From Sulfuracidifex metallicus DSM 6482 = JCM 9184 (lineage in GTDB: Archaea; Thermoproteota; Thermoprotei_A; Sulfolobales; Sulfolobaceae): a DNA stretch of 64,000 nt. The stretch covers positions 688,011 through 752,010 of the forward strand of contig CP135238.1 of NCBI GenBank assembly GCA_032834875.1, given 5' to 3'. Both the position numbers and the translations under genes were made by a program. Under the pieces are notes generated by a model. It worked only from the letters and a program-made list of their open reading frames with translations, ran no database searches and had not been told where the DNA came from. Positions 49,128 through 57,791 of this stretch are shown here, in pieces. Numbering within the stretch: the stretch's first letter is position 1; each line of letters opens with the position of its first letter.

Positions 49128-49571
49128 TCATAAATAATGTGATATATTAAACAAAATGGATTTTATATCGTGTAAAGATTGAACATTTTCTCGTGAATAT
49201 GCAGCTAAAGTTTCCAATATATTTATTAAACATAGGGAATAAAACGAAAATTTATTATCTATCAGTAAAATTATTTTTATATTGTAATTTGACTTTACTT
49301 TATATTCACCATTTAGCTGCCTTACGACAAGTTGGTAATCTTCTCTTATAATATGGTTAGATATGTTGAGCCTCTTCATCTCTTCCATAAGACATACCAC
49401 TCGAGCGTACTCAGCTACGTTATTCGTCGACGCTAATGAGTACAGTTCAGCAGCTAGTCCATATCTTTCCACTTTTTCACCGTTGTCCATAATTATTACA
49501 AATCCTTAAGTAGTAGTTATTCCACTTGCATTTCTCGGCTCACAAAGGCCATTAAAATAGTCTAAAGCCAT
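49128..49571 (-). pseudogene. RNase HI, inactivated
   Basis: From the ATG at 49571 the frame reads MALDYFNGLCEPRNASG and then meets a TAA stop; after it the same frame continues [28 protein letters not shown] and [16 protein letters not shown], the last being a hallmark of archaeal type I RNase H. The first catalytic Asp (normally FDG) is Asn, and the third block, normally GDSQLV, is EDYQLV. The C-terminal part is no longer recognisable. Both lost catalytic residues and the stop show a dead gene. Confidence 0.8.
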
Positions 49572-49678
49572 TTGGTAAGCCCTTTTCTCATATAAATAAC
49601 ATTTACGTTCAGAAGAACTTTTACAAATCGTAAACGATTTGATTCAACGGCGTCAATTAAGGAGCCCACGAAAAACTT

Positions 49679-49813
49679 TTACAAAAAATGGGGGTTAAGG
49701 AGACGGAAAGCCTCTTCACTAATTTCAGTTATAGTTTTCGCTTCTTTCTTCTTCTTTAGAAAAGCGAGGATTTTATACATGGGAATTCCTTTTGGGTCTC
49801 TTTCTCTAACCAT
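49679..49813 (-). CDS. 44-residue fragment of a winged-helix-like protein
   Basis: MVRERDPKGIPMYKILAFL is followed by KKKAKTITEISEEAF, which resembles the first two helices of a winged-helix regulator. The last ten codons are encoded by a piece similar to the TnpB left end (GGGGTTAAGG, GGAAAGCCTC), so the gene seems truncated by an insertion remnant. A palindromic operator lies eight bases before the ATG. Confidence 0.42.
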   Translation of the reverse strand: MVRERDPKGIPMYKILAFLKKKKEAKTITEISEEAFRLLNPHFL

Positions 49814-49820
49814 ATTTATC

Positions 49821-49841
49821 GTGTAATGTTATACATTACAC
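49821..49841. promoter_or_regulatory. operator-like palindrome, site 1
   Basis: GTGTAATGT and ACATTACAC, perfect 9-base arms with a three-base spacer, between the divergent 49813 fragment and the winged-helix gene at 49932. Half-site variants (ACATTAC) recur at 49871-49877. The same palindrome occurs at 50704. Confidence 0.6.
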
Positions 49842-49931
49842 ATTATTTAAATCTTTCTGTATCTCGTTTCACATTACAAATTACATAACATTATATGAAG
49901 AGTAGACTGAAAGTATCATGTAGTGTTTAGC

Positions 49932-50225
49932 ATGACAAGTGAAAAGCCTTTCGCATTAAGTGAGGTCGCTCAGAGAGTCTTAATAGTTTTGGGGAGAGAG
50001 AATCGGGGCTTAACTGTAAGGGAATTAGTAGAGAAGACAGATACTAATAGTGGGAGTATAAAAAGGGCGTTGGAGGAATTAACAGAACTTAAGCTGATAA
50101 AAGAGGAAAGGGAAAACGTCTTCCCTTACAGAAGACTGATCAGTTTAACGGAACTGGGAAAGGAGGTAGCTAAACGGGTTATAGAAATTGAAGAATTAAT
50201 TAAGAAAGTGCGGACTAATGGCTGA
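49932..50225 (+). CDS. winged-helix DNA-binding protein, likely antitoxin/regulator of RelE-type toxin
   Basis: About 97 residues from the ATG at 49932 (an earlier in-frame start at 49923 exists). A MarR/PadR-like winged helix: VAQRVLIVLGRENRGLTVREL, KTDTNSGSIKRALEELTELKLI and a wing with YRRLISLTELG, then a dimer helix. It overlaps the toxin start by eight bases, so it probably represses the pair and may inhibit the toxin. Confidence 0.75.
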   Translation: MTSEKPFALSEVAQRVLIVLGRENRGLTVRELVEKTDTNSGSIKRALEELTELKLIKEERENVFPYRRLISLTELGKEVAKRVIEIEELIKKVRTNG

Positions 50226-50505
50226 AGAGTGGAAATTAGTATTCCATATTAAAATGAAGAAATTAGCAAGAGACTTTCAACGTGACGAATTAGAAAGAAT
50301 AGAGGAAGCCCTGGATAAGCTTAGTAAGAGGAAACTAAATGAGCTTAATATGAAGAAATTAGAAGGATGGAAAGATAACGAAAATAGGGATATTTATAGG
50401 ATAAGAGTCGGGAGGGATATACGAATACTTGTTTCCTTTGATAATGATAAAAAGGAAATTCATGTATGGAGAATCGCTAGGAGGGAATCCGTTTACGATG
50501 AATAA
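50218..50505 (+). CDS. RelE/ParE-type toxin paired with winged-helix protein
   Basis: A 95-residue RelE-superfamily protein: long N-terminal helices, then LEGWKDNENRDIYRIRVGRDIRILV-type strands and the end IHVWRIARRESVY. Basic residues near the C-terminus fit an mRNA interferase. The order winged helix first, toxin second, with overlap, is that of a type II toxin-antitoxin operon. Confidence 0.78.
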   Translation: MAEEWKLVFHIKMKKLARDFQRDELERIEEALDKLSKRKLNELNMKKLEGWKDNENRDIYRIRVGRDIRILVSFDNDKKEIHVWRIARRESVYDE

Positions 50506-50617
50506 TATCGCTCTCTTTCTTAAGCTCTTCGAACAGTTTATGCAATTCTTCGCTATTATTAATTACAGTAACCTCATCGGTCTCTGGCTCTATTATTTTG
50601 ATTTGCTTCTTTTCCAT
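50477..50617 (-). CDS. small charged protein convergent with the second RelE-type gene
   Basis: A 46-residue ORF: MEKKQIKIIEPETDEVTVIN followed by a Glu/Lys helix. Its 3' end overlaps the toxin gene by 29 bases on the opposite strand. The strand-plus-helix pattern resembles short archaeal antitoxins. Its relation to the toxin is suggested only by position and by the parallel case at 41598. Confidence 0.42.
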   Translation of the reverse strand: MEKKQIKIIEPETDEVTVINNSEELHKLFEELKKESDIIHRKRIPS

Positions 50618-50703
50618 AGGTAATAATTAGTACTGGGAGTTAAAAAGATAAAAGTAATGTATACTGTGTTTCGTTTAACACTACACAGAAAAGCTTATAT
50701 ATT

Positions 50704-50724
50704 GTGTAATGTATAACATTATAC
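50704..50724. promoter_or_regulatory. operator-like palindrome, site 2
   Basis: GTGTAATGT and ACATTATAC with a three-base spacer; one base differs from site 1. It lies 9 bases before the ATG of the fragment at 50734 and just after a TTATATATTG promoter-like stretch. A looser GTGTT...AACAC lies 40 bases upstream. Confidence 0.55.
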
Positions 50725-50733
50725 AGAACAAAC

Positions 50734-50898
50734 ATGATTTCCACACAAATCCCCTCAAAATCCATGATAAAGAGAATAGATGTTTTTTACGTATTATCTG
50801 AAGGCATAGTGATTTCAGCGGATATACAAAGTAAGTCCAGGAAGGGGCTATTGCACTACACTAGGATTGTTCTGGATCCATTATCTCACTCATATTAA
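50734..50898 (+). pseudogene. N-terminal fragment of an element protein cut by tnpB remnant
   Basis: The 54-residue frame reads MIKRIDVFYVLSEGIVISAD and [18 protein letters not shown], which resembles the start of SWIM zinc-finger proteins of Sulfolobales plasmids, where a Cys-His finger would follow. The finger is missing: from about 50880 the sequence is that of the truncated tnpB on the other strand. The rest of the gene is not found beyond the insertion. Confidence 0.45.
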
Positions 50899-51448
50899 TG
50901 TCTACGGCAACACTTTCCTTTGGCTCAACCTTCTCTCCTTCTTTCTCAAAAACTACCTTGAGGAAAGCCTTATCGTCTCTGATCACTAACCTAGCCTCCT
51001 TCATTTTCCAGCTTAAGTACTCCTTCAAGTTCCTAGGATAACCCAGAATTGGTAGTTCACCAACACTTGCTATCCTAACAGTCATCCTCTCGAAGTTCAC
51101 GCTATAACTTGCTTTAGGAGTTAGCCAAACAGTTGGCTTATACACTCTTGGGAAACGTCCCTTTTTAGGATTATTGTACCAAGCTTTGTATATTGAAAGG
51201 GCATCCCTATAACAATCCTCAGCAACTTTAGACGGTAGATTGTATTCCTCTCTTAACTTCTCATACAACTCCTCGTGGACTTTCCCTAACACTCCCTTCT
51301 CTTCCGGGTTTTTCACATTTTCCTTCAGCCAGAATAGGGTGAAACGGAGTGCTTTAACGTAGTTATTCACGAGGGCTAGGAGGGAATCAGAGACTGCGAT
51401 CTTCATCGAAACAGTTGATCTGATCGCTTTACTACCCCTCCTAGCCAT
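50861..51448 (-). pseudogene. tnpB: truncated TnpB (IS605 OrfB) gene
   Basis: The first 195 or so residues of an RNA-guided nuclease Tnp[73 protein letters not shown] and the beginning of the RuvC domain VAVDINMSE. It breaks just after the first catalytic Asp; the RuvC core, the zinc finger and the right end with its RNA are gone. I use the ATG at 51448. Confidence 0.82.
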
Positions 51449-51454
51449 CAAAAG

Positions 51455-51540
51455 AAAATTTTGACAAAGAAGTATTTAAACACGGGGCTTATCCATCCCC
51501 GCCTCAGAGAGGCGAGGCTTTCCGCCCCCTTAACCCCCCT
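51455..51540 (-). mobile_element. left end of the truncated IS605-type element
   Basis: Upstream of tnpB on the minus strand: GGGGTTAAGGGGGCGGAAAG, a GCCTC...GAGGC hairpin, GGGGATGGATAAGCCCCG and TTTAAATACTTC. MITEs A and B begin with the same blocks, so they are derivatives of this IS family. Confidence 0.65.
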
Positions 51541-51827
51541 TCTCTGTAAGAGATCTACCATAGGGAGTAACTGCACTAATTATACTAAACAGAAAATGAA
51601 ACGTAAAAGTTCAATAGTTTATTAACAAACTAACGTAAAAGGTATATTATATATTATTATTCTTCCATTAGTAAGGTAAAGGGTTAGTAAGAACTTTTCT
51701 CATTATTATGTACCCCTTTCCCCCTTATACCTAATATTAGTATTACTCCTTTGTGCACAATTAATTATTCTAATCCTATTCTGTAGAAATAAAGTGAATT
51801 CGCAAAGGAAACTTGAACTACCCATAA

Positions 51828-52472
51828 TTAAGGTCTTATGAGTATTAGCCATAATTCGTCAGCATATGCTGTATTATCTAACTCTTTCGTTGTCGTAATC
51901 TGAACAATGTATAAGTTACCTATTTTTTGGGTCGATGCAGTAAGATAGTACGAAGCTTCAACGAAACCTATAGAATACAGTGTTACATTATAAGTCTTGT
52001 TATCATAAGTTATCAGATAATGATAGGCCTCTCCACCAGTATACGTCACTGTGCTCGGATTCGGAAGAAGCTCAACTTTTATACCGTTAACTTGAATTTT
52101 CTGAGGAATGTAGTCAAAATTTTCATAGTATACATGTAATATCAAGAATTTATATAGTGTATGACCTATAACTACTGTACTCCCGTTTATAAACGTAGCA
52201 TTTAATATAAACTCCTTAGAAAAGTTAGAATATGGTTCATAAATTAAGTAAATCCCCGTCTTATTTTCCTTTATAGCATTTAGATAAGTTTCTTTTGCAT
52301 CAATTAAGATTTTCTTAGCATAATCTAGTTCGGTAGAGTTTTGGCCAATAGTTGAGTTACTAGTAATACTCCCTAGATTATGCTGAGATTGTTTATGATT
52401 AAATATGAAATATAGGCTAGCAGAAATGATTAATATAATAATAAGAATTAGGAAGAGGTTCTTAAGATTCAT
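51828..52472 (-). CDS. membrane-anchored extracellular protein of unknown function
   Basis: About 214 residues: one N-terminal membrane helix (LKNLFLILIIILIISASLYF), a Ser/Thr/Asn-rich linker with many N-glycosylation sequons, and a beta-rich outer domain ending LWLILIRP. No family recognised. Probably expressed with the broken gene before it, whose stop overlaps an in-frame upstream start (52484). Confidence 0.58.
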   Translation of the reverse strand: MNLKNLFLILIIILIISASLYFIFNHKQSQHNLGSITSNSTIGQNSTELDYAKKILIDAKETYLNAIKENKTGIYLIYEPYSNFSKEFILNATFINGSTVVIGHTLYKFLILHVYYENFDYIPQKIQVNGIKVELLPNPSTVTYTGGEAYHYLITYDNKTYNVTLYSIGFVEASYYLTASTQKIGNLYIVQITTTKELDNTAYADELWLILIRP

Positions 52473-52477
52473 TGATC

Positions 52478-53215
52478 TCACCAAATCTTTTCCCCATTGG
52501 AATAATGGTTTCCTCCTATCTTATAGCCCATATATAATTTTCCAGGACTAATTAGTTTTATTTGCATATTCTCCCATATGTTCTTTAGTACATTATAGTA
52601 ACTATTACCATTTATACCTTCATATGCATAAGCATTTGGCCATCTAGTTGAGGTCCACGGCTCTATTAACCAGTTAGCGTCCTCTATTTTGAATGCATTC
52701 CCATCTCCTAATGCTAAAAGTTCTTGTTCGTTGATAGTATAAGCTTCTAATATACCACCCATTGGTGTAGCTACATCTGTATCATTTTCTAGAACGTATA
52801 TATATATTATAGAGAGTTGCTGTACTCCAATCAACAAAATAAAGATAAACCTTATTAGTACCATTATTTTGAGGTATAAGCCTTATTCCGAGCTCATAAA
52901 CCGTATTAGGTTTTGGCTTAAATTCAACACCATTTATCTTGAACGGGGGACAAGCCAAATCACAACTTAATTGAGGATTTGTTGTACCTGCTGATATATG
53001 CCATTTCCAATTAGGATGATAACCTAATGAAGTTTGATAGAAATATTTTTTGTAGACACGGATGCCCAGATTACGATTAGACATTCTAAATCTTCTGGTA
53101 AAGATGGAGGCGTTCTAACAGTAATGAATCCACCATATATTTTTTGGCCTTGATCTGCTGGATTAGAACTTCTTATCCCATACTGCCAAGATTTATCCGT
53201 ACATGCAATATTTTT
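52478..53215 (-). pseudogene. beta-rich surface protein, at least two frameshifts
   Basis: Three frames join in order: about 53195-53045 (WQYGIRSSNPADQGQKIYGG, FITVRTPPSLPEDLECLIVI), 53084-52782 (TSLGYHPNWKWHISAGTTNP, CDLACPPFKINGVEFKPK, YELGIRLIPQNNG) and 52864-52478 (ENDTDVATPMGGILEAYTIN, WPNAYAYEGING). The second shift lies in a TATATATATAT run near 52795-52808. Together they make a soluble beta-sandwich-like protein of the type found on Sulfolobales surfaces and virus particles; no signal peptide survives in the remaining DNA. Confidence 0.65.
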
Positions 53216-53469
53216 CCATTATTTTTATTGTTTAAAAATTCTTTCGTAATTTTTGAGCTTGCCAATAATGTAGCTATTTGACTATAAATTCTTGGATTAA
53301 CTTTCTTTAATATAGAGAATTATTTTTCTAACTCCTAACGTTAAACTGGGGGTTTACATAAGAGTTAATGATAACGTAAAACCGCGTTAAACATTTTCTA
53401 ACCTAGTCATCTGAACTCAGTTTAGGATAACGTTATTATATAACGATTTACAAACGTTTTAGTTATATA

Positions 53470-53679
53470 TCTGAGTACTGTGGACCCGGTAACCCTCCAT
53501 CTTCCAGTGCAGAATTCGAGGCAGATATATTTTATTTAAGTGGAACTACCGGCTATAACACTGTAGAATTAGCCCCAGTCTCTGTAAGCGTGCAGCCAGA
53601 CGAATTCTATCAGGGTATGTGGCACTATTTATACCAGTTCAATAACCTTCAGAATGGGCAAGAGACGGAGGGTTTATAA
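53470..53679 (+). pseudogene. fragment of a secreted-type protein
   Basis: An open stretch on the plus strand encodes YCGPGNPPSSSAEFEADIFY, LSGTTGYNTVELAPVSVSVQ and FYQGMWHYLYQFNNLQNGQE before a stop. Composition is that of an exported beta-rich protein. No start codon or signal sequence precedes it, and upstream DNA (53216-53469) is AT-rich and without a gene, so this is a 3' remnant. Confidence 0.45.
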
Positions 53680-53722
53680 AAAGATAATTCATTTTTTTAC
53701 ATTCAAAAGGTTTTAAAGAAGA

Positions 53723-54092
53723 ATGTCCTCATTTACATACAATGAGAAGGAGCATAGAAGTATGCTACTAGTCTCTATAGTTTTGATCAGTATTGGAGCC
53801 TACCTATTTCACCCCAACATATCAGGAAGTACCTGAGCAAGTTGTAAATACAACAATTGAAACAAGTCACCCCAACATATCATATCCTAACCCTGCTGTA
53901 CCACCTATAACAAGTCCTGATGAAAATTTGTCTAAATATGGTTATTATACTACTACCATTACCAATACGTATACAGTCCAAATGCGTGAACCTAGCGGGT
54001 ATCCTCTATCTCAATACGCTTCACTATGGCCTATGTTTTTGGTAACTGGAATAGCTCTATTAGGATTCTCTGTCTACTTCAGGAAAAAGTAA
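53723..54092 (+). pseudogene. membrane protein gene with frameshift
   Basis: The ATG at 53723 begins MSSFTYNEKEHRSMLLVSIV with an N-terminal membrane helix, but this frame stops at about 53836. The overlapping frame continues with a Thr/Pro/Asn-rich outer part (VPEQVVNTTIETSHPNISYP) and a C-terminal membrane helix with basic end (WPMFLVTGIALLGFSVYFRKK). One base change in register near 53800-53830 would give one protein of about 120 residues with two anchors. If not, the second frame starts at 53793 and lacks the first helix. Confidence 0.5.
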
Positions 54093-54144
54093 GATTCTTT
54101 TCAATAGTTCTCATATATAAATGTGATATGTTTTTCTTCATCTT

Positions 54145-54444
54145 ATGAAGAGGACCATCTTCTTTTCCTTATTCTTACTAGTGTTCGTCTTAGTTGGGGT
54201 CATGGGGATAACTAACGCTGCTGTGCCAACTGTGCCAATAAAGACCCCTGGCCTTGGAGGTGGCGGAAACCCGGGTTACTTCAAATACACGGAACAAATT
54301 AACCTCACCCAAACAACAACCGAGACTACTTCCACGTCGTACCCGGGCGAAGACTTGGACTCTCTGTCTTGGCTTTGCCCCGGATACGTCTCAGGCACAG
54401 AGCTGCAAATACTGTCCGCGACGGAATTCACTCATGGTAAATAG
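54145..54444 (+). CDS. secreted Thr/Gly-rich protein
   Basis: A 99-residue protein with a clear signal peptide (MKRTIFFSLFLLVFVLVGVM, cut probably after TNAA) and a mature part rich in Gly, Thr and Ser. A CPG near the end is the only Cys. Unlike most neighbours its DNA is GC-richer after the signal region. No family recognised; a surface or virion-type component is possible. A TTTTTCTTCATC stretch precedes the start. Confidence 0.5.
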   Translation: MKRTIFFSLFLLVFVLVGVMGITNAAVPTVPIKTPGLGGGGNPGYFKYTEQINLTQTTTETTSTSYPGEDLDSLSWLCPGYVSGTELQILSATEFTHGK

Positions 54445-54673
54445 GAAGAAGATGATTGCACGGGCGACAATATACTCCAAAGATTTCGGAAGAAACACAA
54501 AAGGTGAAATCGTTACTCAGTTAAAGAAGAAGGCGTTAGACCTCTTTAAAGTGCAAATTCCTAATAATATATATAATGAATACATGCAGAGAAGAAGAGA
54601 GACAGAGAAGAAACTTTTGGATGAGCTGAAACAAATTCTATCAACCTTGAACGCAAACAACGGCGTAAACTAG
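54434..54673 (+). CDS. small basic helical protein
   Basis: From the ATG at 54434 a 79-residue protein: MVNRKKMIARATIYSKDFGR, EIVTQLKKKALDLFKV and a C-terminal coiled helix (YMQRRRETEKKLLDELKQIL). Basic and helical, so nucleic-acid binding is possible. It overlaps the secreted-protein gene by 11 bases. The longer frame from 54254 is the shadow of that gene. Confidence 0.5.
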   Translation: MVNRKKMIARATIYSKDFGRNTKGEIVTQLKKKALDLFKVQIPNNIYNEYMQRRRETEKKLLDELKQILSTLNANNGVN

Positions 54674-54830
54674 GGTAGAAAACGGGGGTTAGGTCAGTGT
54701 CTTTCAATATCGCCGTCTCGATTCCCGACGGCATAAATGATTTCACTTCATGTACTTTTATTTCATGACCACGTCCGCCTCAGGGAAAGCCGTTATTTTT
54801 AAGAGAGAATTGAAAGATAAAAATGATAAA

Positions 54831-55574
54831 TTACAAAGCTGTCTTAATCCAATTAACATAGATTGGATAGTATTTTTTCGCTAACGTTAGGAGGTCTAAA
54901 TAATGTCTAGACAGGATACTATCTGGCGTTCTTCCTTCTATAAAATCTACGACTTGGCTTGGTATATCTAAACTAAGCATTTGAGTAGCTACAAATTTTC
55001 TTATATATTTAGGGTTTATATTTATTTCATGTAATATCTTCTTTGCGTAATTGTAAGTAATGCTTTGTCTTTCTAATTTAGTTGTATGAAAAACATAGAA
55101 TACACGCTTAGAACCTCTACTCCAATTTAATGTAGATGTACATATGTTATTTTCACAAATATCGTTTTCAGCTGAATATTCGTTTAAGAGCTTTATAGCC
55201 TCAGTAAACCTGACCCCGCTTTCCACTGACAGTTTAAATAGCAGTTCTACTTTAGTCCCCTTCACTTTTGTAAGCCATTCCTTTACCTGGTCTACTGACG
55301 GTACCTTAAGATCCACTCCGCTCTTCTTAGTCTTTATCGCTTTCCACTTCTCTAAGTCCCCTTTCCATTTATAGTATTTCTTCCATGCAAGAATAGAGGA
55401 TTTATTATTTACGTTTAAGGGTTTTCTTAAGTAATTTGTATATTCTTTACATGTCTCTTTACTTACTTTCTTTATATAATCATTATAAAACCCAATTAGT
55501 TCTACCTCTGAAGGAAGATTTCCATCCGCTTTAGAATGCGTAGAACTGTCGTTCATTATTCTAACTCTGTTCAA
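54831..55574 (-). CDS. integrase C-terminal fragment, int(C), tyrosine recombinase
   Basis: About 247 residues of an SSV-type integrase. Catalytic residues: Arg in SVESGVRFTEAIKLL, the second basic pair in KYIRKFVATQML, Arg in FIEGRTPDS and Tyr in SRHYLDLL, all lined up with SSV1 (ESGVRLSEILKVL, KYFRKFVASKM, FIQGRKP, TQHYVSL). The fragment begins about 45 bases inside attR. Upstream, the antisense of attR encodes GPGFEPGSQGPEP in a frame that misses int(C) by one base at a run of five C, near 55592-55596. Confidence 0.87.
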   Translation of the reverse strand: MNRVRIMNDSSTHSKADGNLPSEVELIGFYNDYIKKVSKETCKEYTNYLRKPLNVNNKSSILAWKKYYKWKGDLEKWKAIKTKKSGVDLKVPSVDQVKEWLTKVKGTKVELLFKLSVESGVRFTEAIKLLNEYSAENDICENNICTSTLNWSRGSKRVFYVFHTTKLERQSITYNYAKKILHEININPKYIRKFVATQMLSLDIPSQVVDFIEGRTPDSILSRHYLDLLTLAKKYYPIYVNWIKTAL

Positions 55575-55621
55575 ATTATTGTTTGATTCATATGGGGGTT
55601 TTAGGGGTGTTATCCCCTAAA

Positions 55622-55700
<79 letters not shown>

Positions 55701-56047
55701 CTATCACGGTCTAAATCCTCTTCTACGTTTCCTTTTCAAATAGAGCTTAGGTTACTTCTTTCTCTTACACTTTTTCAATTATAGTATTTTTAATTTATTT
55801 CTATATTTTTAGATATTTCTCTTCTTTCTTTTACAAAATAATATTATTAGTTAATGTCTAGTTTGAACATGTTAGCCAAGCAACTTCTTCAATTTGGCTT
55901 TTTATAATTGAAATGTTTATAATCGAAACGAAGTTCTCCCTTAACGAAGAGCATGATAGACATGTATATATAGATCCCTTTTCTCTCAAGTAAATATATA
56001 GGCAATACTTTTAATTAATCAGTATTATAAAATAAATCAGTTTTGAC
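55701..56047. other. intergenic region right of attR
   Basis: About 350 bp of AT-rich DNA with no gene. The first 20 bases resemble the DNA after attL. A TATA-like TTATAAAATAAATC region near 56022-56036 probably drives the gene at 56048. Confidence 0.45.
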
Positions 56048-56518
56048 ATGAAAGTTGCGTTAGTTAGACACGGAGATGCAGAGGATCAATCTCCAGATTT
56101 ATCAGACAAGGAAAGGAAGTTGGTTAAGAAAGGGATCAAGCAAATGAGAAGGGTCGGAGAGTTCCTTTCCCAGTCCAAGTTTTTCCCAGACAAAGTAATT
56201 TCAAGCCCTTACCTTAGAGCTTATCAGTCAGCTGACGTGATATTGGACGAAATGGAGTTAGATTCCACAGTTCAAACCTCGGATCAACTTCTACCGGAGG
56301 CTGATCCTTTTATTACTCTTCAGTTTCTGTCAGGGTTAGAAAGTTCGGTAGTATTGCTTGTAGGTCACATCCCTCACTTAGTTAACCTTATAAAGCTAAC
56401 GACTGGAGCTGAAGTTTCCCTAAAGAAGGGAGGCATTGCAATAATTGACTTGGATAAAGAGACAAAGAAGGGCATTCTGGAGATACTTTTAGATCAGAAG
56501 ACCTTAAAGTTGGTCTAG
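56048..56518 (+). CDS. sixA: SixA-type histidine phosphatase
   Basis: A 156-residue protein of the histidine phosphatase superfamily. The catalytic LVRHGDAE opens the protein and the second His is in LLVGHIPHLVNL. Short length and the SSPYLRAYQSADVI block fit SixA, which removes phosphate from phosphohistidine. In archaea the true substrate is unknown; the neighbours suggest a link to phosphate or polyphosphate. Confidence 0.85.
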   Translation: MKVALVRHGDAEDQSPDLSDKERKLVKKGIKQMRRVGEFLSQSKFFPDKVISSPYLRAYQSADVILDEMELDSTVQTSDQLLPEADPFITLQFLSGLESSVVLLVGHIPHLVNLIKLTTGAEVSLKKGGIAIIDLDKETKKGILEILLDQKTLKLV

Positions 56519-56521
56519 AGA

Positions 56522-57791
56522 ATGGTTTTCATGCTAACAGCCGTTTTGGACGCTGGATTTAACTCCTTCAGGCTTTCTATATTTCAAGTCTTTCCTAACG
56601 GCACGTTCAGGAACGTTGGTTCCATTAAGAGCTTCGTGAGACTCGGAGAAGGACTGAAGGAAGGGGAACCAGTGTCCGAGACTAAGGTGGAGGAAGCTGA
56701 GCGAACCCTAGCTGAATTCTTAAAGGTAATAAGGAAGAACAAGGTAGACAACGTCATCGCTGTCGGCACAAGCGCCTTCAGGTTCGCGTCAAACGGTCAA
56801 GATATAGCAGGCAGGCTATCGAAGTCCTTCGGCTACGATCTCAGAATCATTAGCGGCGAAGATGAGGGAAAATTCTCCTCTGTCGGAGTTCTCAACACTT
56901 TGCCCATTAATGACGGTCTAATTTTCGATCTTGGAGGAGGTTCACTTGAGTTAGTCTCGGTTAAGGATAGACGTATTCAAGAGGTAAAACAGTTTCCTCT
57001 AGGCGCCCTTAAGATGGGCGGAAAACCGGAGGACTTAATCAGGAAGGAAATAAGGTCAGCTGTGTCTTCCATGAACTTAAGGGATAACGTAAAGGTATAT
57101 GGTTCAGGGGGAAACCTTAGAGCTATAGCGAAGATGGACATCAAGGCTAAGGGTAGGATGATAAAGACAGTTCACGGTTATCACATTACCTCCAAAGTAA
57201 TGAACAGGTACGCCAAACTTCTCAACTCCATGGGAGTTAAGGAAAGGGCCGGACTACCCGGCATAGACGAGGGAAGAGCTTTGACAGTTAACACTGGAGC
57301 CATTATCATAGATGAGATAATTTCCTCAGTGAAATCAACTGGAGTCACAGTTTCAGCCTTCGGTCTTAGGGAAGGCTTGATCATGGGCGAGAAAATAGAC
57401 CAACTGGACGAGATGAAAAGGAAGTGGCTGTCTTTTTTTTTCGTACTCTCTAGGTTTAGATCCTTCCTACTTCCAAGGAGTTCTTAACGGAAACTTGGAG
57501 AGCTACGTTACTTACCTATTGCTCAATGTACAAACTGCAGGCTTCCTGAGCAAGTTCAGCACTTGTATCACCATGCTTAGGTCCTCAACCCTTCCTGGTT
57601 TTTCCAGGGAAGAAATAAGGGCTATGATAGCTTTATGTGGAGTCGCAGGTAAAGGTAAGGTAAAGAAGAAGTTCTATAAGCTTGTGAAGGATCAAATGAA
57701 GAAGAAAGACCTTTATGTTAAAGCCATGAAGGTAAGAAGCGAAGTGAGGGATTTCAATTTATGGAAAGAAGAAAGAAGCGTAAAGGCATGA
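56522..57791 (+). CDS. ppx: Ppx/GppA phosphatase, interrupted by a frameshift in a T9 run
   Basis: The first frame gives an exopolyphosphatase-type ASKHA fold: [41 protein letters not shown] and [12 protein letters not shown]. It runs into a wrong frame at nine T (57433-57441). With eight T the reading continues [18 protein letters not shown] and into the helical C-terminal domain that ends at 57791, giving about 420 residues, the normal family size. It splits polyphosphate or (p)ppGpp-like compounds. The stop overlaps the tmk start (ATGA). Confidence 0.82.
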
